Shown here piece by piece: positions 1 through 10,577 of a DNA stretch of 64,000 nucleotides. Both the position numbers and the translations under genes were made by a program. The stretch covers positions 41,144,819 through 41,208,818 of the forward strand of contig JAPTYO010000008.1 of the NCBI GenBank assembly GCA_036873135.1, given 5' to 3'. How positions within the stretch are numbered: the first letter of the stretch is position 1; every line of letters starts with the position of its first letter. This DNA is from Clarkia xantiana subsp. parviflora (lineage: Eukaryota; Streptophyta; Magnoliopsida; Myrtales; Onagraceae). Under the pieces are notes generated by a model that made no database searches, was not told the DNA's origin, and worked only from the letters and a program-made list of their open reading frames with translations.

Positions 1-329
1 ATATAATAATTATTTTCTTCTTTTCCATATTTAATATTTATTTTTCCTAATGTCATTGAACTACGTTTTTGTATATCTTATGTTAGAACGTTTTGTATGT
101 CTTTGTTCTTACAACAAAAACATCATTAATTTTATTATCTCATTCTAAATGATTATTTCTTTTTTTGATAGACCATGAACAATTATTATAATATTTATAT
201 TTTTATCGGATGTTATTGATGTTTGAAGTTTTAATTCATTAATTATGAGCATATATATATATATACATATAATTGTAATTTAACACTTTCGTTAAGAAAA
301 AGAAGTTAATAGTTCGACCCGGAATAATC
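1..329. other. AT-rich stretch, no feature recognised
   Basis: Very AT-rich DNA with a short TA microsatellite near 246-265. I see no reading frame, RNA gene or repeat boundary here. It may be flanking DNA of the LINE remnant that follows, but nothing in it proves this. Confidence 0.5.
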
Positions 330-1195
330 TTTGATCCGAACAATTTTTCTAGCGTGAAGAAAGATTATTGTGCACCCACTGACCCCTGGGTCCTGGATTC
401 GTCATTGATCGCAAAACGAACACTTGGCTTCGACGTACTTAGAGTTTACTGCTATTGCATTGGCATGAAGTTTCCACATGAAACTACGGACCTTCTGGAT
501 AGCGCTCATTAACCACATGTATGTCCATTTTAATGTTTGGTCGTCATTTGGAGCTTTGAATATCACAGTTTCAGCATCAATTCCACTTCAGGTAATCTGC
601 ATATAAACTGAATTGACAGAGAGCTCTCTTGTATTCACATGAGGCCATATAAATCGGTCATCCACCTGCACAGTGGACAGAGGTATGCTCGTTATAGCTT
701 CTTCCTAGTCTAGTTGCAGATTATGTTGGACGGGTTGCAAATTCCAACACATATTCTCCTCATCAAAGTCCTTCACTCGATATGGGTTTTGGCTTTGAAC
801 ATGTTCATTTAACGGCTGGAGACGGAACATGGGTTGCCCCAGGATCCATGGGTCTTCAAAAACGTTGAAACTTCTACCATCACCGATTTTCCACATACCA
901 TTATCCATAAGAATGTCTCGGCTCGCCAGTAAGAACGTCCACACCCAAGATGCTCTCGCCCTTTTTGTAGCTTGTTTAACTCAGCCCTCGGGAAGTAGAT
1001 TCCCTTTAGGGTTCTGACCCAAAATGCATCTGGGTGGCGTAGTTACTGCCAAGCCATTTTGTGAGTAACGCCACATTAAAAGCTTGTAACTCTTTGAAGC
1101 CGAGACCTCCACAATCTTTAGGTTTTGTCAATGCGCTCAAACTCTCCCTCGTGTTGCCCCCACCAAAATCGAGCTATCAAAGAATTGAAAAGACT
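330..1195 (-). mobile_element. LINE (non-LTR retrotransposon) 3' remnant, minus strand
   Basis: Read on the minus strand, the segment carries the C-terminal part of a plant LINE ORF2, after the reverse transcriptase. From right to left it shows the FWWG segment (about 1150-1190), a GLGF-like stretch, the motif WKIGDGRSFNVFEDPWI (about 840-900), a D..IWP stretch followed by SVNSVY (about 610-670), and a W..IW...KVRSFMWKLHANA stretch ending in C..C (about 400-560), which is the zf-RVT region. It is broken by stops and small frameshifts. Its orientation is opposite to the large LINE at 5839-49830, so it is a separate copy. It ends where a plus-strand copia remnant begins. Seen: motifs; known: zf-RVT lies at the ORF2 C terminus of plant LINEs. 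Confidence 0.8.
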
Positions 1196-1318
1196 CGGGT
1201 GAACTTCAATTTTTTCTTGGCATTGAAGTTGCCAGGTTTGATAAAGGCATTGTTTTGTGTCAACGCAAGTATGCATTGGAATTAGTCCCCGAGGTTGGCT
1301 TAACAAGTTGTAAACCTG

Positions 1319-1367
<49 letters not shown>

Positions 1368-2126
1368 ATGGAGATTAATCTCAAACTTACTCTTAAGAGA
1401 TATGATGATGCTCTTGATTAAAGCATTTTGTTCCTTTTCTAGATTATGCTTCTTCTTTTAGAAGACTGATAGGGCAAATTATTGTATCTAACCATTACCA
1501 GACCTGATATATCCTACTTTGTGCAGCATTTAAGTAAATTTTTACAGGATCCAAATAAATATCACTATGATGCTGCTCTGAGGATTGTTATATGTTAAAT
1601 CTGAACCTACTAATGGTATGTTGTTATGTTATGGTGGTGATATTAATATTACTGCATCTTGTTGTGAGTCAAGGAGATCCTTAATAGGTTATTGTGTTTT
1701 TTTGGGTAAGTCTGCTATTCATGGAACGTAATGAAGTATGATGTTGTTTCACCTTCTTCTGCCGAGTTTGAATACAGCAGTATCATACATGTTGTTCAGA
1801 AAGTTATTTGGTTGAGATGTTTATTTGTAAGAACTTGGTTTTGAACTTGGTTATGATAACAAAGCTGCAGATCAAATTGCCTCAATCCCATTTTTCATGA
1901 GAGAACCAAACATATTGAAATTGATTGTCATTTCTCTTGGCAAATTTTGCTTAATGGTTTTGTCATATTTCAATATGTAAAAACTGGAAATGTTTTTACT
2001 AAGGCTTTGGTAAGAAAACAATATGACTTCCTGGTTAGCAATTGAATATGATTAAAAAAAAATTGGTTAAGGATTCTTTTGCAGAAGGTGATGCAAATCT
2101 GCAAGACGATCCAACGTGAGTGGGAA
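1196..2126 (+). pseudogene. Ty1/copia RT-RNase H remnant
   Basis: Plus-strand fragment of a copia polyprotein. About 1206-1318 encodes the RT end (FFLG then QRKYALEL); after the A run it continues TPMEINLKL (about 1366-1392), TRPDISY (about 1497), SRRSLIGYCVFLG (about 1670-1710), SSAEFEYSS, and RTKHIEIDCHFSW (about 1900-1940). These are the usual RT C terminus and RNase H of copia elements. Several frameshifts and stops make it dead. No integrase or gag precedes it, so it is 5'-truncated at the LINE junction near 1196-1206. The region after 2046 down to 2126 is the 3' untranslated tail with a purine-rich GAGTGGGAA, a plausible polypurine tract. Confidence 0.8.
1319..1364. repeat. 46-bp poly(A) run inside the copia remnant
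   Basis: An uninterrupted run of 46 A residues lies between two adjacent parts of the copia RT (CKP before, TPMEINL after). The usual family spacing has no such run, so it is an added or expanded tract rather than a normal part of the element. Confidence 0.95.
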
Positions 2127-2364
2127 TGTTTGAGTTTGGTGTTATCGGGCTTAATTCAATATGGCCTTTGTTAGTTGGGCCAAGTTGTATTTTCATATGA
2201 TGTAATAGTCTAGGGACCGAATACCTAAGTATTTGGGATCCCTTTTATTAGTGTTATTAGGTGATAGGGTGACAATTGAAGGAAGTGCAATTGCCCCTTT
2301 TGTTTGTCTTCTTCCCATTAATGCGACTTATGTGTATGGATTAGGGTTTCACATTTTGTCAACA
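2127..2364 (+). repeat. Possible 3' LTR of the copia remnant
   Basis: Starts TGTTTGAG right after a purine tract and ends GTCAACA, so it has TG...CA ends and about 238 bp, in the size range of short copia LTRs. There is no second copy in the window to confirm the limits. 2365-2472 after it shows nothing recognisable and probably holds the 3' end of the convergent UGT gene. Confidence 0.45.
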
Positions 2365-2472
2365 AAAAGATGATCCACATATTGTTAATACTCAAACATA
2401 TATCTTAACGCGCTGCGCACACACACAAAAATATATTGAGTTGAAATACGTAGTAAGATAAGATGAAGGTAG

Positions 2473-4476
2473 CTAGTTTGTTGGATGATTGATAAAGGCT
2501 TTGAAATTAGCATCTGAAGAACCACCTTGTTTTGTAGCTTCTGTAGCGGAATGTTTCCACTTTAAAGCATTTATTCTCATGTCATCTCCCATAAGCACCG
2601 CCTGCAAGCACCTGTTGAACTCATCTGCTTGGACTATTCCGTGTTGATTAGGCGTAACTCTAACACCAGTTCCCCACAGATCCTGGATGAGTTTGGAATT
2701 GGTGCCCTGATCCGTCCACTGAGGAAACGCCACCACCGGAACCCCCAACACCAGACTCTCCAAGCTAGAGTTCCAACCGCAGTGGGTGATGAAGCAAGCG
2801 ATAGAGGGGTGTGACAGAACCTCTACTTGGGAACACCATGGCACTATCATTCCAAGCTGCTCTAGCTCTTCCATGCAGCTTAGCTTTTCCTCCTCCTCTT
2901 CTTCTTCTTCTTCTTTTGATCGGATCACCCACAGGAATGGTTTCCCTGTCTTGAGTAAACCTTGACCCACTTCTTCCGCTTGTGTTTTGGATATCACTGC
3001 TATGCTTCCAAAAGATATGTATATTACAGATGCTTCGCCCTTGGAGTCTAACCAGCTTCTGTACTCCTTTGTACCTTCATTCATTCAAACCACAACATAT
3101 ATTCAACTACGTACGTTTACATATTCATCATATACATAATTACATTTACACACCAAATTAAATAAATCCAATCCAATCCAATCCAATGGCAACAACAACA
3201 AGGACAATATGGAAGGGATATATCCTATCTCTATGCCACCGCGTCTTAACAGCCAGCCACCCAATAAACCATATGGAAGGAAGAGATAACGTTAAGGAAG
3301 AAATTAAATGATACGGAATGAATTATGAATTGTCACAATCAATAACTATATATATATATATATACGAGAGAGACTTAATTAATTAACTGTTTGAATTTGA
3401 TAACGGATATATAGGGTAAGAAGATCTTTGAAATGATACATTAACATTTTTCTTTATATAGTGCATTTATTATGTGTGATTTTCTCGTATATATATATAT
3501 TTAACAGTTTATTTTGTCCATTTTTTAATAACTCTAGTTAAGTTTATTTGATTTGATTTCTAAATATATTTCTTGTTACACACAAAATATGTATACCATC
3601 CGACTAATTCTATTAGAAGGTACGTGACAGTAACACCAAGTGAATCAATATATAGTATGAGAGAATAAGAGTTACGTACGTACCTTGAAACAGATCTCCA
3701 CCGAAAGAAGTATCGGAGGAGTGTTTGGCACCCAAAAAAGCAGAAGGAAGCAATGGTCCAACACCCATCAATTTGTAGTTTTGAATACCTAATAAAGCCT
3801 CAGGCTCCAGTGCATCGAATGTGTTGACCAATATTCTAGGGTTACTCTCCTTGTCCAATTCATCCAACTGCTCCTTAAAGTTGGAAAGGATGAAATGGTA
3901 CTCTTTGGGGTTGGTAGGCAAGAAAAAGGACGGCAGGTCACGACTTCCGAAACCCACCGACGAAACTCCCGGAAAATGAATTAACTCATCATCATCATCA
4001 CTATTATTACAAATTTGGTTAATAGCATCTCCATACCCATTGAAGTAGTAGTAGTAGATGTTTAGTACGGCGGCAGGTTGAATCCATAGAAGTGCTGATG
4101 GAATATTGGCAGTGCGAGCAACCTGAGCTGCCCATGGGAGTAGCAGTGTGTACACCAAACAAGTGATGGGTCGTCCTTCCTCACCACATCTCCCGATAAG
4201 CTCCCTAAGAGTTTGGGTGCCATGATGCCTTATCTTTGACATGTAATCCTCCACCTTATCATTTTTTGCATTGAACCCATCGTCGTAACCGTCGGAGAAG
4301 GCCGCAAACTTCAAGTGTTGGTGCTGCTTTGACAGCTTGGACATAGCACTCACACTGGTGGCAAAGGTGACGTCGACACCATGCTCTACCAGCTGCTTGG
4401 CGAATTGGAGACCCGGGTTGATATGGCCTTGTGCCGGGAAGGTGACCACAAGGAAATGTGGTTGTGGCAATGACAT
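2473..4476 (-). CDS. UDP-glycosyltransferase, UGT75-like, two exons
   Basis: Transfers a sugar, most likely glucose from UDP-glucose, to a small acceptor in the cytosol. Exon 1 is 4476-3684, exon 2 is 3074-2473; the join is in frame (G|GT) and gives 464 residues, the usual size for plant family-1 enzymes. The start at 4476 puts the N-terminal catalytic His in AQGHINP (residue 18); an upstream in-frame ATG at 4554 would add 26 atypical residues. The 44-residue PSPG box is residues 344-387, with HCGWNS at 362-367 and a final Gln that usually favours UDP-glucose. Motifs such as CLVYT, ALLWIQPAAVL and FGGDLFQG resemble the UGT75 group (anthocyanin 5-O, hormone ester and other acceptors); the acceptor cannot be told. 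An uninterrupted run of nine Glu (about 319-327) is odd. No stop or frameshift was seen. Confidence 0.88.
3075..3683 (-). other. Intron of the UGT gene
   Basis: On the minus strand the intron starts CAAG|GTACGTACG at 3683 and ends ATGAATGAAG at 3075. It is 609 bp and AT-rich, with a TA microsatellite at about 3343-3364. Removing it joins GGDLFQ to TKEYRSWL in frame through a split Gly codon, matching the usual UGT75 sequence. Confidence 0.85.
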
Positions 4477-4559
4477 TATTATTACTATTATTCGTGTGGT
4501 GTGGTGTGTGTGTGGAGTTAAGAATATGGAAATTAGTTGGAGAACGATACTCATTATAA

Positions 4560-4582
4560 GTAGATATATATATATATAGAGA
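4560..4582 (-). promoter_or_regulatory. Possible TATA region of the UGT gene
   Basis: A TATATATATATA stretch lies about 85-105 bp upstream of the UGT start codon on the minus strand, a sensible place for a TATA box with a short leader. TA repeats are common in this AT-rich DNA, so this is only positional evidence. Confidence 0.4.
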
Positions 4583-4954
4583 GACGTGACCTGCCATTTT
4601 GGGTGGTGTTGGGGGAAAGCAGAAGAAGATAGATAGCATGCAGTGCAGAGTAGGAGTGGAGAAGATATATACTCTTTTTAATGATAGATAGGTTCAACTC
4701 TGCTGCCATCCTTACCTCTCTCTCTGGTGGTAACCTTGTCTTGGTCTGGGATCACATTTGAAAAAGACAAGAAACCACCAAGTTTTGGTTTCATCCACTA
4801 TTCCATAACCAAAATCGTCACCTCAAACGTCACTCACCTTCTATTCCCCAAAAACAAAAACCTAACCTTCTTCACCGTGCCAAGCCATTCCATCTTTAAG
4901 GTAATTGGATGGATAGGTATTGTAAATAAGGTTTTGAATACAAATCTCAATTCA
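4583..4954. other. Intergenic, upstream of the UGT gene
   Basis: Contains CT-rich tracts near 4715-4735 and several short ATG-led frames on the plus strand without recognisable protein similarity. It is the likely promoter-proximal DNA of the UGT gene; no specific element can be supported. Confidence 0.4.
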
Positions 4955-5145
4955 CCGTATTTAGGAATAAAATATATTAGGAATTAATACATTTTATTAG
5001 GTTAGATTGAGTTACATTAAGAATACATATATTTTTAATATCTTATCATTATCTCTTTCATTATTATATTGTTATAGATTTAGTCTTTGTTATAGATTTA
5101 GTCTTGTATCTATATCTATATATACAGGTACATGTACTCAACCCT
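4955..5145 (+). repeat. Dispersed AT-rich repeat, copy 1
   Basis: Shares with 5678-5838 the order TATATTAGGAAT, a ...TATTATATTGTTATAGATTTAGT block, then TTGTATCTATAT. The similarity runs about 160 bp with indels. The pair could be decayed solo LTRs or MITE-like copies; the text after copy 1 (ACAATTCTCATTATTCT) resembles a retrotransposon R/U5 region. No ends or target duplication were found. Confidence 0.5.
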
Positions 5146-5384
5146 AAACAACATCAATAATACAATTCTCATTATTCTATACACCGTTACAAAGAATAAC
5201 TACTTTTAACGCCTCCCCTAAATAATGAATATTCCATTCATCATTCAATATTTCTAACACTTTTTTCATTTACCAAATATCCAAGCTCAATTTAGGGTTT
5301 AGGATATAATTTGTCGGTTTATCTTTATGAATCCAGTTTCATGTGCACAGGCATGCAATTGGTAACTCTAATATGATAATTAAA

Positions 5385-5470
5385 TCGTGTAATATAGTGC
5401 AGCGGTTCAACGCTTTCTCAATTAATCCGAGTATTGGGATTTAAACCCAGCCTGAGCCCTAAAAATAGAA
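5385..5470 (+). repeat. Possible tRNA-derived SINE head
   Basis: TAGTGCAGCGG at about 5395-5405 fits a pol III A box (TRGYNNANNNG) and GGGATTTAAACCC at about 5436-5448 resembles a decayed B box, spaced about 40 bp as in tRNA-derived SINEs. The following CAGCCTGAGCCC is also SINE-like. No 3' tail or target duplication was found, so this is weak. Confidence 0.25.
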
Positions 5471-5677
5471 TAATATTCACGACATCACTTTAAGTGGATA
5501 GAATCATATATTAACACATTGTGAAACTGATAATTATGGGATTTAACATCTACATAATAATTATTAAGTCATATAATGACATGTAACGAAAAAGTCATAT
5601 CATTAACAAGCGAATGAAAATGGATGTCAATACTTGCGAAATATAGATAGATGGCCATGAGTCATCAAGCTAGTATT

Positions 5678-5838
5678 AGGGAATAAATATATTAAGAAAA
5701 TATATTTTATTATATTCTGATAAGTTATATTAGGAATATATATATTTTCACTATATTATCAAATTATGTTTTTTTTTATTATATTGTTATAGATTTAGTT
5801 TTGTATCTGTATATCTATATACCAGTATATAATATGAG
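5678..5838 (+). repeat. Dispersed AT-rich repeat, copy 2
   Basis: Diverged second copy of the repeat at 4955-5145, same orientation, ending near CTATATACCAGTATATAA just before recognisable LINE sequence. 5146-5384 and 5471-5677 around it show nothing else recognisable. Confidence 0.5.
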
Positions 5839-5869
5839 ATGGAGTCTTAGCCCCAAAAGGCACCTGCCC

Positions 5870-7614
5870 TACGAAAGGTTCCACCTCTAAAATTTGAATC
5901 AGTCTATTCCGGACGGTTTGTACAAATAATTTACCAAACCGGGTTACACCGGACTCTCACCGAACTGGCGTTATCTATCCTCTTCAAGAAGAGAAGTAAA
6001 GACTTTGGATATAAAACCAAACCGCCACAATCGATAGTGAGATTGTGGATCTCTCACGTCGCTTCCCCCTCCGTGCTACGCACGCTAATTTCCAACAAAT
6101 GGGTGTTCATTTTTGAACATATTGACCACGTTAAGGAAATGCTTCCTAACGCCCCATACAACATAGAGGGTGTCCTTTTGGTCTTATACCAATGCCTTGA
6201 CGGGGTCGTCCCATCGTCGATCCCAGTCAAGGAAATTCCTTCCTAGATCAGATCAGGGACATACCACCCAGTGTTATGAACCCCCAAACAGTCAATTGGA
6301 TTGCCTCGGGTGTTGAATACATCATCTAAGATGAGAACAATCTCTCAAAACCTTGGGAAGTTGCGTACCCCCGAGTCCGTGTATCGATGGACCTTGACAG
6401 ACCAGCAATTCCAGGAATGTTCCTCAAAGACAACCCCCCGGACAGACCGGTGACCATACGTTACCGCAACGGTCTCCCTTGCACGCTTGCGGTAAATTTG
6501 GTCATCACGAGATGAATTGTACAATTCATAAGCAGCTGGCTAAGGAATAACTGGAATGCACCAATAACTGGATCAACAGTCACCAATGGATGCGAGCCAT
6601 AACCAGAGTGGGCGACTCTCTTTACACACCAAAGAACAACAAGAGAAGTGGACGTCTTCTCCATTGGATCGCACGGACCACAGACACCAGTCGTAACACA
6701 CCTGGTAGAGGAACCCCAACCAAACCATGCTCGGCCACAACTGGATCATCTTTAACCCAGGAAGTTCTCATCAGGCCACACCATCAGCAGGCCAGGGACC
6801 TATGCGTCATCAGATTAGCAGCGACAGATTCCTCCGAGAATACCTTAACGCAACTGTTTTTTCTGCGCCGACTGAGCTTCCTACACCAATCTACTCACCC
6901 CTGCCTTACGGTTTCGGGATACTCTTCCATGCGACAGAGACCCTCTTTGCTCCACCAACCTGGTCAACCCCAAACGTAATCCACCTCATGGCTATCTTCG
7001 ACTATCCCAACCAATTCCTAACTCCAATGTGGTCGTTCTACCAAAACCAGATGTGGGAGCCTTCCCCGATCTACAAGGGTGCGAGCTCGAGTTACCCACC
7101 AGAATTTGGCGCCTTACAACCCTTCCCAGCAGCACTAGGCCCATCTACTCTCCATTCCTGGTACAACCTTCCAAAGCAGAACTACGCCATCCCCAACATG
7201 CTCATGGCTCAGAATGTCTACCCGCCGCTTTCACCACTATCTAACCTGGCAACCCAGCTCCATTACCAACACAACCCAACCCACATGACTAACTGTTCAC
7301 CCCTCTCGAACATCATCTTTGATCTAGCTCTCGAGGAGTTGCACACACATATATTTACCGAGCCCACTCAGGAGGGCGAGGTTCTAGTCTCTCCTGACAC
7401 CACACTATATGAGCCCCCTCAAGATAGCACTACCCTAATGACCCATGGCACCACACTACCTGAGCCTCCTCTGGAGGGTGAAGGTAGCAACATGAATCTG
7501 GACCTGAATTCCGAGCCCCCACCGGCGGGCGAGGAACCCAAGACCAACCGCCAACCGGAAAGGAGCCAATGGAGTCTGAGGATAATCCTCCCGAAGACAT
7601 GCAATGCCCATTAA
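5870..7614 (+). pseudogene. LINE ORF1 (nucleic-acid-binding Gag-like protein), decayed
   Basis: About 6037-6246 encodes a DUF4283-like segment (ISNKWVFIFEHIDHV, then EGVLLVLYQCLDG) typical of plant LINE ORF1. Downstream frames carry a broken basic and cysteine-containing part (about 6440-6700), then a long proline-rich, acidic C-terminal frame (6727-7614) with repeated EPP..GE units, as in plant LINE ORF1 tails. Known role: ORF1 binds LINE RNA. The frame is split by several stops and frameshifts, so the gene is dead. Its end is followed by about 250 bp of spacer before ORF2. Confidence 0.65.
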
Positions 7615-7871
7615 AAAGGCCTCGACTGAACCCGCCCACCGCTCATCTACCTCCATGACGAAACACACCCAGGCGGGGTGGTAGGATTACCACGTGACTT
7701 AGACCTTTTCAACAACTGGCCAACCGACGCTACCTCATCCTGCTAGACACGTCCCAGGAGGTACTTCATTTCCACCACAAGTGTCTTTGTTTTCACTATT
7801 CGCTATGTGATTATATGTATGCCTTAGATTTTGCAAGTACGGTGGGAGCTCATCAGCCCTCCCGAATCGCC

Positions 7872-8334
7872 ATGAAGATCTTAGCATGGAACTGTCAAGG
7901 TGTTGGCAACCGATTGACAGTACAACACATTTGTAATATTATTGCTATTCATAAACCTAATATAGTCGTCATAGCTGAGGTAAAAAGTCAAGTCGATAAA
8001 AAAATTATCCATAGTCAGTAGGGCGGGCTTGACTGACCACTTCTACGATGAGCCCGAGAATACTAGGGGGGGGGGTTTGTTTCTAGCTTGGGAGGAACGA
8101 ACAACAATCCACATTGTCAATTCCAACCAGAAGTCCATCCACACCGAAATCTCGCACCAACGAGGCGCTCTCACCTAGAAAGGATCCTTTATCTATGCGC
8201 CCTCAAAACACGTAGATCGCCCTAAATTATGGGATGTTTTACTGGCACATAGAGAGTTTAGACCAGATACATCCCCGTGGATGGTCATCAGGGACTTCAA
8301 CAACATATGGAGCTTCACGAAAAAAGATGGTCGT
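7872..8334 (+). pseudogene. LINE ORF2 N terminus: APE-type endonuclease, interrupted
   Basis: Starts MKILAWNCQGVGN at 7872, the standard start of plant LINE ORF2, followed by PNIVVIAEVKS (the catalytic Glu region), GGLFLAWE, IYAPSK and a degraded GDFN motif read here as IRDFNNIWS (about 8287-8313). A stop after KIIHSQ and a G run with frame change (about 8066-8076) already break it; element A then splits it at 8334. The enzyme would nick target DNA for target-primed reverse transcription. Confidence 0.85.
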
Positions 8335-9082
8335 TGTTAGGTTCTAAGTTTTAGGTCAACGGGTCGTCGGCCTAAACCTTACTCCTCACTGGTGAAACTA
8401 CGGGTTCGGTGCTCCTGGGTCCTGTCGTTCTGATCCGTGTCCTTCTGCTTCCTTGCTTCTCTCCTCGTACCCTGCAAGAGGAGCAGTATCAAGCACGGAG
8501 GGGGGGGGTGCTTGATGAACCCTCTCCGATGCCTAAGTCAGAATGATATTTCTAGAGAGATAAAGCTAGAGAGATGCCAGAGCTAAGCTTCACAATTAGC
8601 CAAGATGACCAAATGAATGGTGGAAGGGTGGTATTTATAGGCAACGGTGTCATTAAGGTGGCTTAATGACATCGTTAACCTTTAAACACAATTAATTAGT
8701 CCTTGATCACATAATAAAATCCTTAAAGCACGGAGAGGTTGGCGGAAATAATCTAAGTGCGGGAGTCGGGAAATGGAGCCGGGGCCCTTGGGGGCGGGGA
8801 GAAAATCCGACCCCCAAGGGTATGGGTTGGGTGTGGCCACCAACCCCTCCCTAGGGGAGATCGGGTTGGCTGACCCGATCTCCCCTAGGGGAGGTCGGGT
8901 TTAGCCACCCAACCTCACCTAGGTGAGTTCGTCGCGGTCCGGACGAGTATTTTCGCCTCGTTCGGACCGTTGGCGTTTTGGCGAGGTGTTTGGGTCGAAG
9001 TTTCGATTTATAACTATTAACGGGGTGATCAACATAAGACGATTCGGAAGTCAACGGGTTCAAATTGGGCGTATATCCATCA
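8335..9082 (-). repeat. Element A 3' LTR
   Basis: 748 bp. Contains a minus-strand TATA box (plus strand TATTTATAG near 8630-8640), a 15-bp hairpin around 8643-8680 (one mismatch), a G-run cluster at 8761-8799, and a 20-bp perfect palindrome centred near 8885. It matches 33598-34398 almost base for base apart from extra palindrome units in the right copy. Confidence 0.92.
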
Positions 9083-10577
9083 CATGCCCCCGAATCAACC
9101 AATGGCCTGACCCTTGATTGACTCTATTTTAGGATGGTATGACACGCGCAATTTGAAGCTGGGATTTTACCTTTTGTCGGAATCCTTACTTACCCATGGG
9201 TGTGTGTCTCTGACTCTGCCCCCTGTCTTATAAGATAGAGGAATTGCAAACGTCAGAATAGCACGGACACGTGTCCAAGCACGTGTCCGTCTGAGATGGA
9301 AATAATAAATCCAAAACCGTCACGAGCTCATACTCGGAAAATATACGCACGTGTGGGGATGCAACATGAATACGGCTAAATGAGTCCATGCTTCAATTTC
9401 ATGACGGGGTAAGCCTATGTGGGAAAAATTTCGATTTTGGTCCAAATTTTTTTTCCTATGTATAGAATATTAACTTGGGTGGAAATATGCCTAACCATAG
9501 TCTAAGGGAGGTAAAGATGATAGTTTTCCCTTTATCCCTTAGATCTCCTTTAATTTTAAATGGAGGGTTGTGATTATGTCACTTTAAAAAACCCTACACA
9601 TTTTCAAATATATAGAGGAGTAAAGAAATTACCTCACTTAGCCACCATTGTAATCTTCTCCTTTTTTCCTCACACTTGGAGAGCAAGGAAAAATTTGGAG
9701 CACACCAAGGTAAGGGCCGGCCAAGAATTCCGGCAAAGGGGTGGAATTCCGGCCAGCGGTGCGACGGAGGAGGCCAGCAAGGGACGGTAACGTGACCTGA
9801 GGCGGCGGCGGAGCAGGTCCTGGTCCACGGCGGCGCCAGGCGAGGTCGCGGGGGAGCAGCGGCGTAGGGGGGACACCGACGGCGCGGAGGACGGCGACCG
9901 CGGTTCCGGCGAGCCACAGCAGAGGCGGGGCAGGTGAATCCCGGCGCAGCTCGGCTCCGGCGGTGGCGAAGAACAGCCTCCGGCGAGGGGCTGATTCCCG
10001 GCGACATCAAAATTCGAATTCCGGACCCGTCTATCACATCGGGTCGGGTTTTTCGAAGGTCCAATCTTTTCCTTTCCGTTACCATACAAAATGTCAATAC
10101 TTGAATTGCCGATATTCGATTGCCGATGCTTGATTGAATACATGATTGTCGTAGATAGTCGTTTGTCCAGAGATAGTTTTTTGCTCGTTTAAACTATTCC
10201 CGCTTGGATTTCGATATTTGTGATGCCATTTGCACGTTGATTTTCGTGGAGGGGCATAATCGTAATTTTGTTCGAAAATCGGTTTTTTGATTATAGTGAA
10301 ATTGCCCGATTTTGTCGTTGTAGTGTTCTTAGCATGTGTTCATTACCTTCATTGGGTGCCTTTGAACTTTTGGTTGTTGTTTGTCGGGTGCCGAGGTATG
10401 CCCGGTTTTTCCAGAGATCTTCTTATCTTGACACCTGTCATGTTGTGACATGTATTATACTCGTGGTGGTGCCCCCGTACACAAACTTGGCAGAGGCGCT
10501 ATATCCTTCAAAGGATTAGTAAGTTTCTCTTTCCCTCTATTTGTCGCGTTACTTTCTTTCCTGGCATTAGTTCGGAG
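9083..10577 (+). promoter_or_regulatory. Element A 3' untranslated zone and likely upstream region of its antisense gene
   Basis: 9083-9095 read on the minus strand is a purine tract (GGGGGCATG) abutting the 3' LTR, so it is the probable polypurine tract. 9265-9290 has GGACACGTGTCC followed by GCACGTGTCC, and 9346-9355 another CACGTG, i.e. three G-box cores. 9780-9990 is very GC-rich (GGCGGCGG type), unlike the flanks. Short frames here on both strands look spurious. The region lies just upstream of the plus-strand antisense gene and may drive it; that is inference. Confidence 0.5.

Larger units (their letters stand above)
5839..8334 (+). mobile_element. LINE, piece 1 of 4 (ORF1 and start of ORF2)
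   Basis: First piece of a plus-strand LINE that resumes at 34404, 48333 and 49730. It holds ORF1 and the N-terminal part of the ORF2 endonuclease. The endonuclease is cut at 8334 by element A, and its missing C-terminal part is found directly after A, flanked by a near-matching 5-bp duplication (GTCGT at 8330-8334, GTCGC at 34399-34403). The 5' end of the LINE is not sharply defined; it is placed after the dispersed repeat. Confidence 0.85.

Noticed and set aside
1319..1364. Poly(A) as the tail of the minus-strand LINE at 330-1195
   Set aside because: A minus-strand LINE would show a T run on the plus strand at its left end; here the run is A and lies within the copia remnant on the right.
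1255..1461. Poly-Lys frame across the A run
   Set aside because: Translation of the homopolymer only.
8851..9102. Repeated short minus-strand frame (also at 34167-34481)
   Set aside because: Lies in both LTRs of element A; recurrence comes from LTR duplication, not from a gene.
9594..10143. Overlapping minus-strand frames of 157-167 residues rich in Arg, Pro, Ala
   Set aside because: Produced by the GC-rich segment 9770-9990; low complexity, two overlapping frames, no domain.
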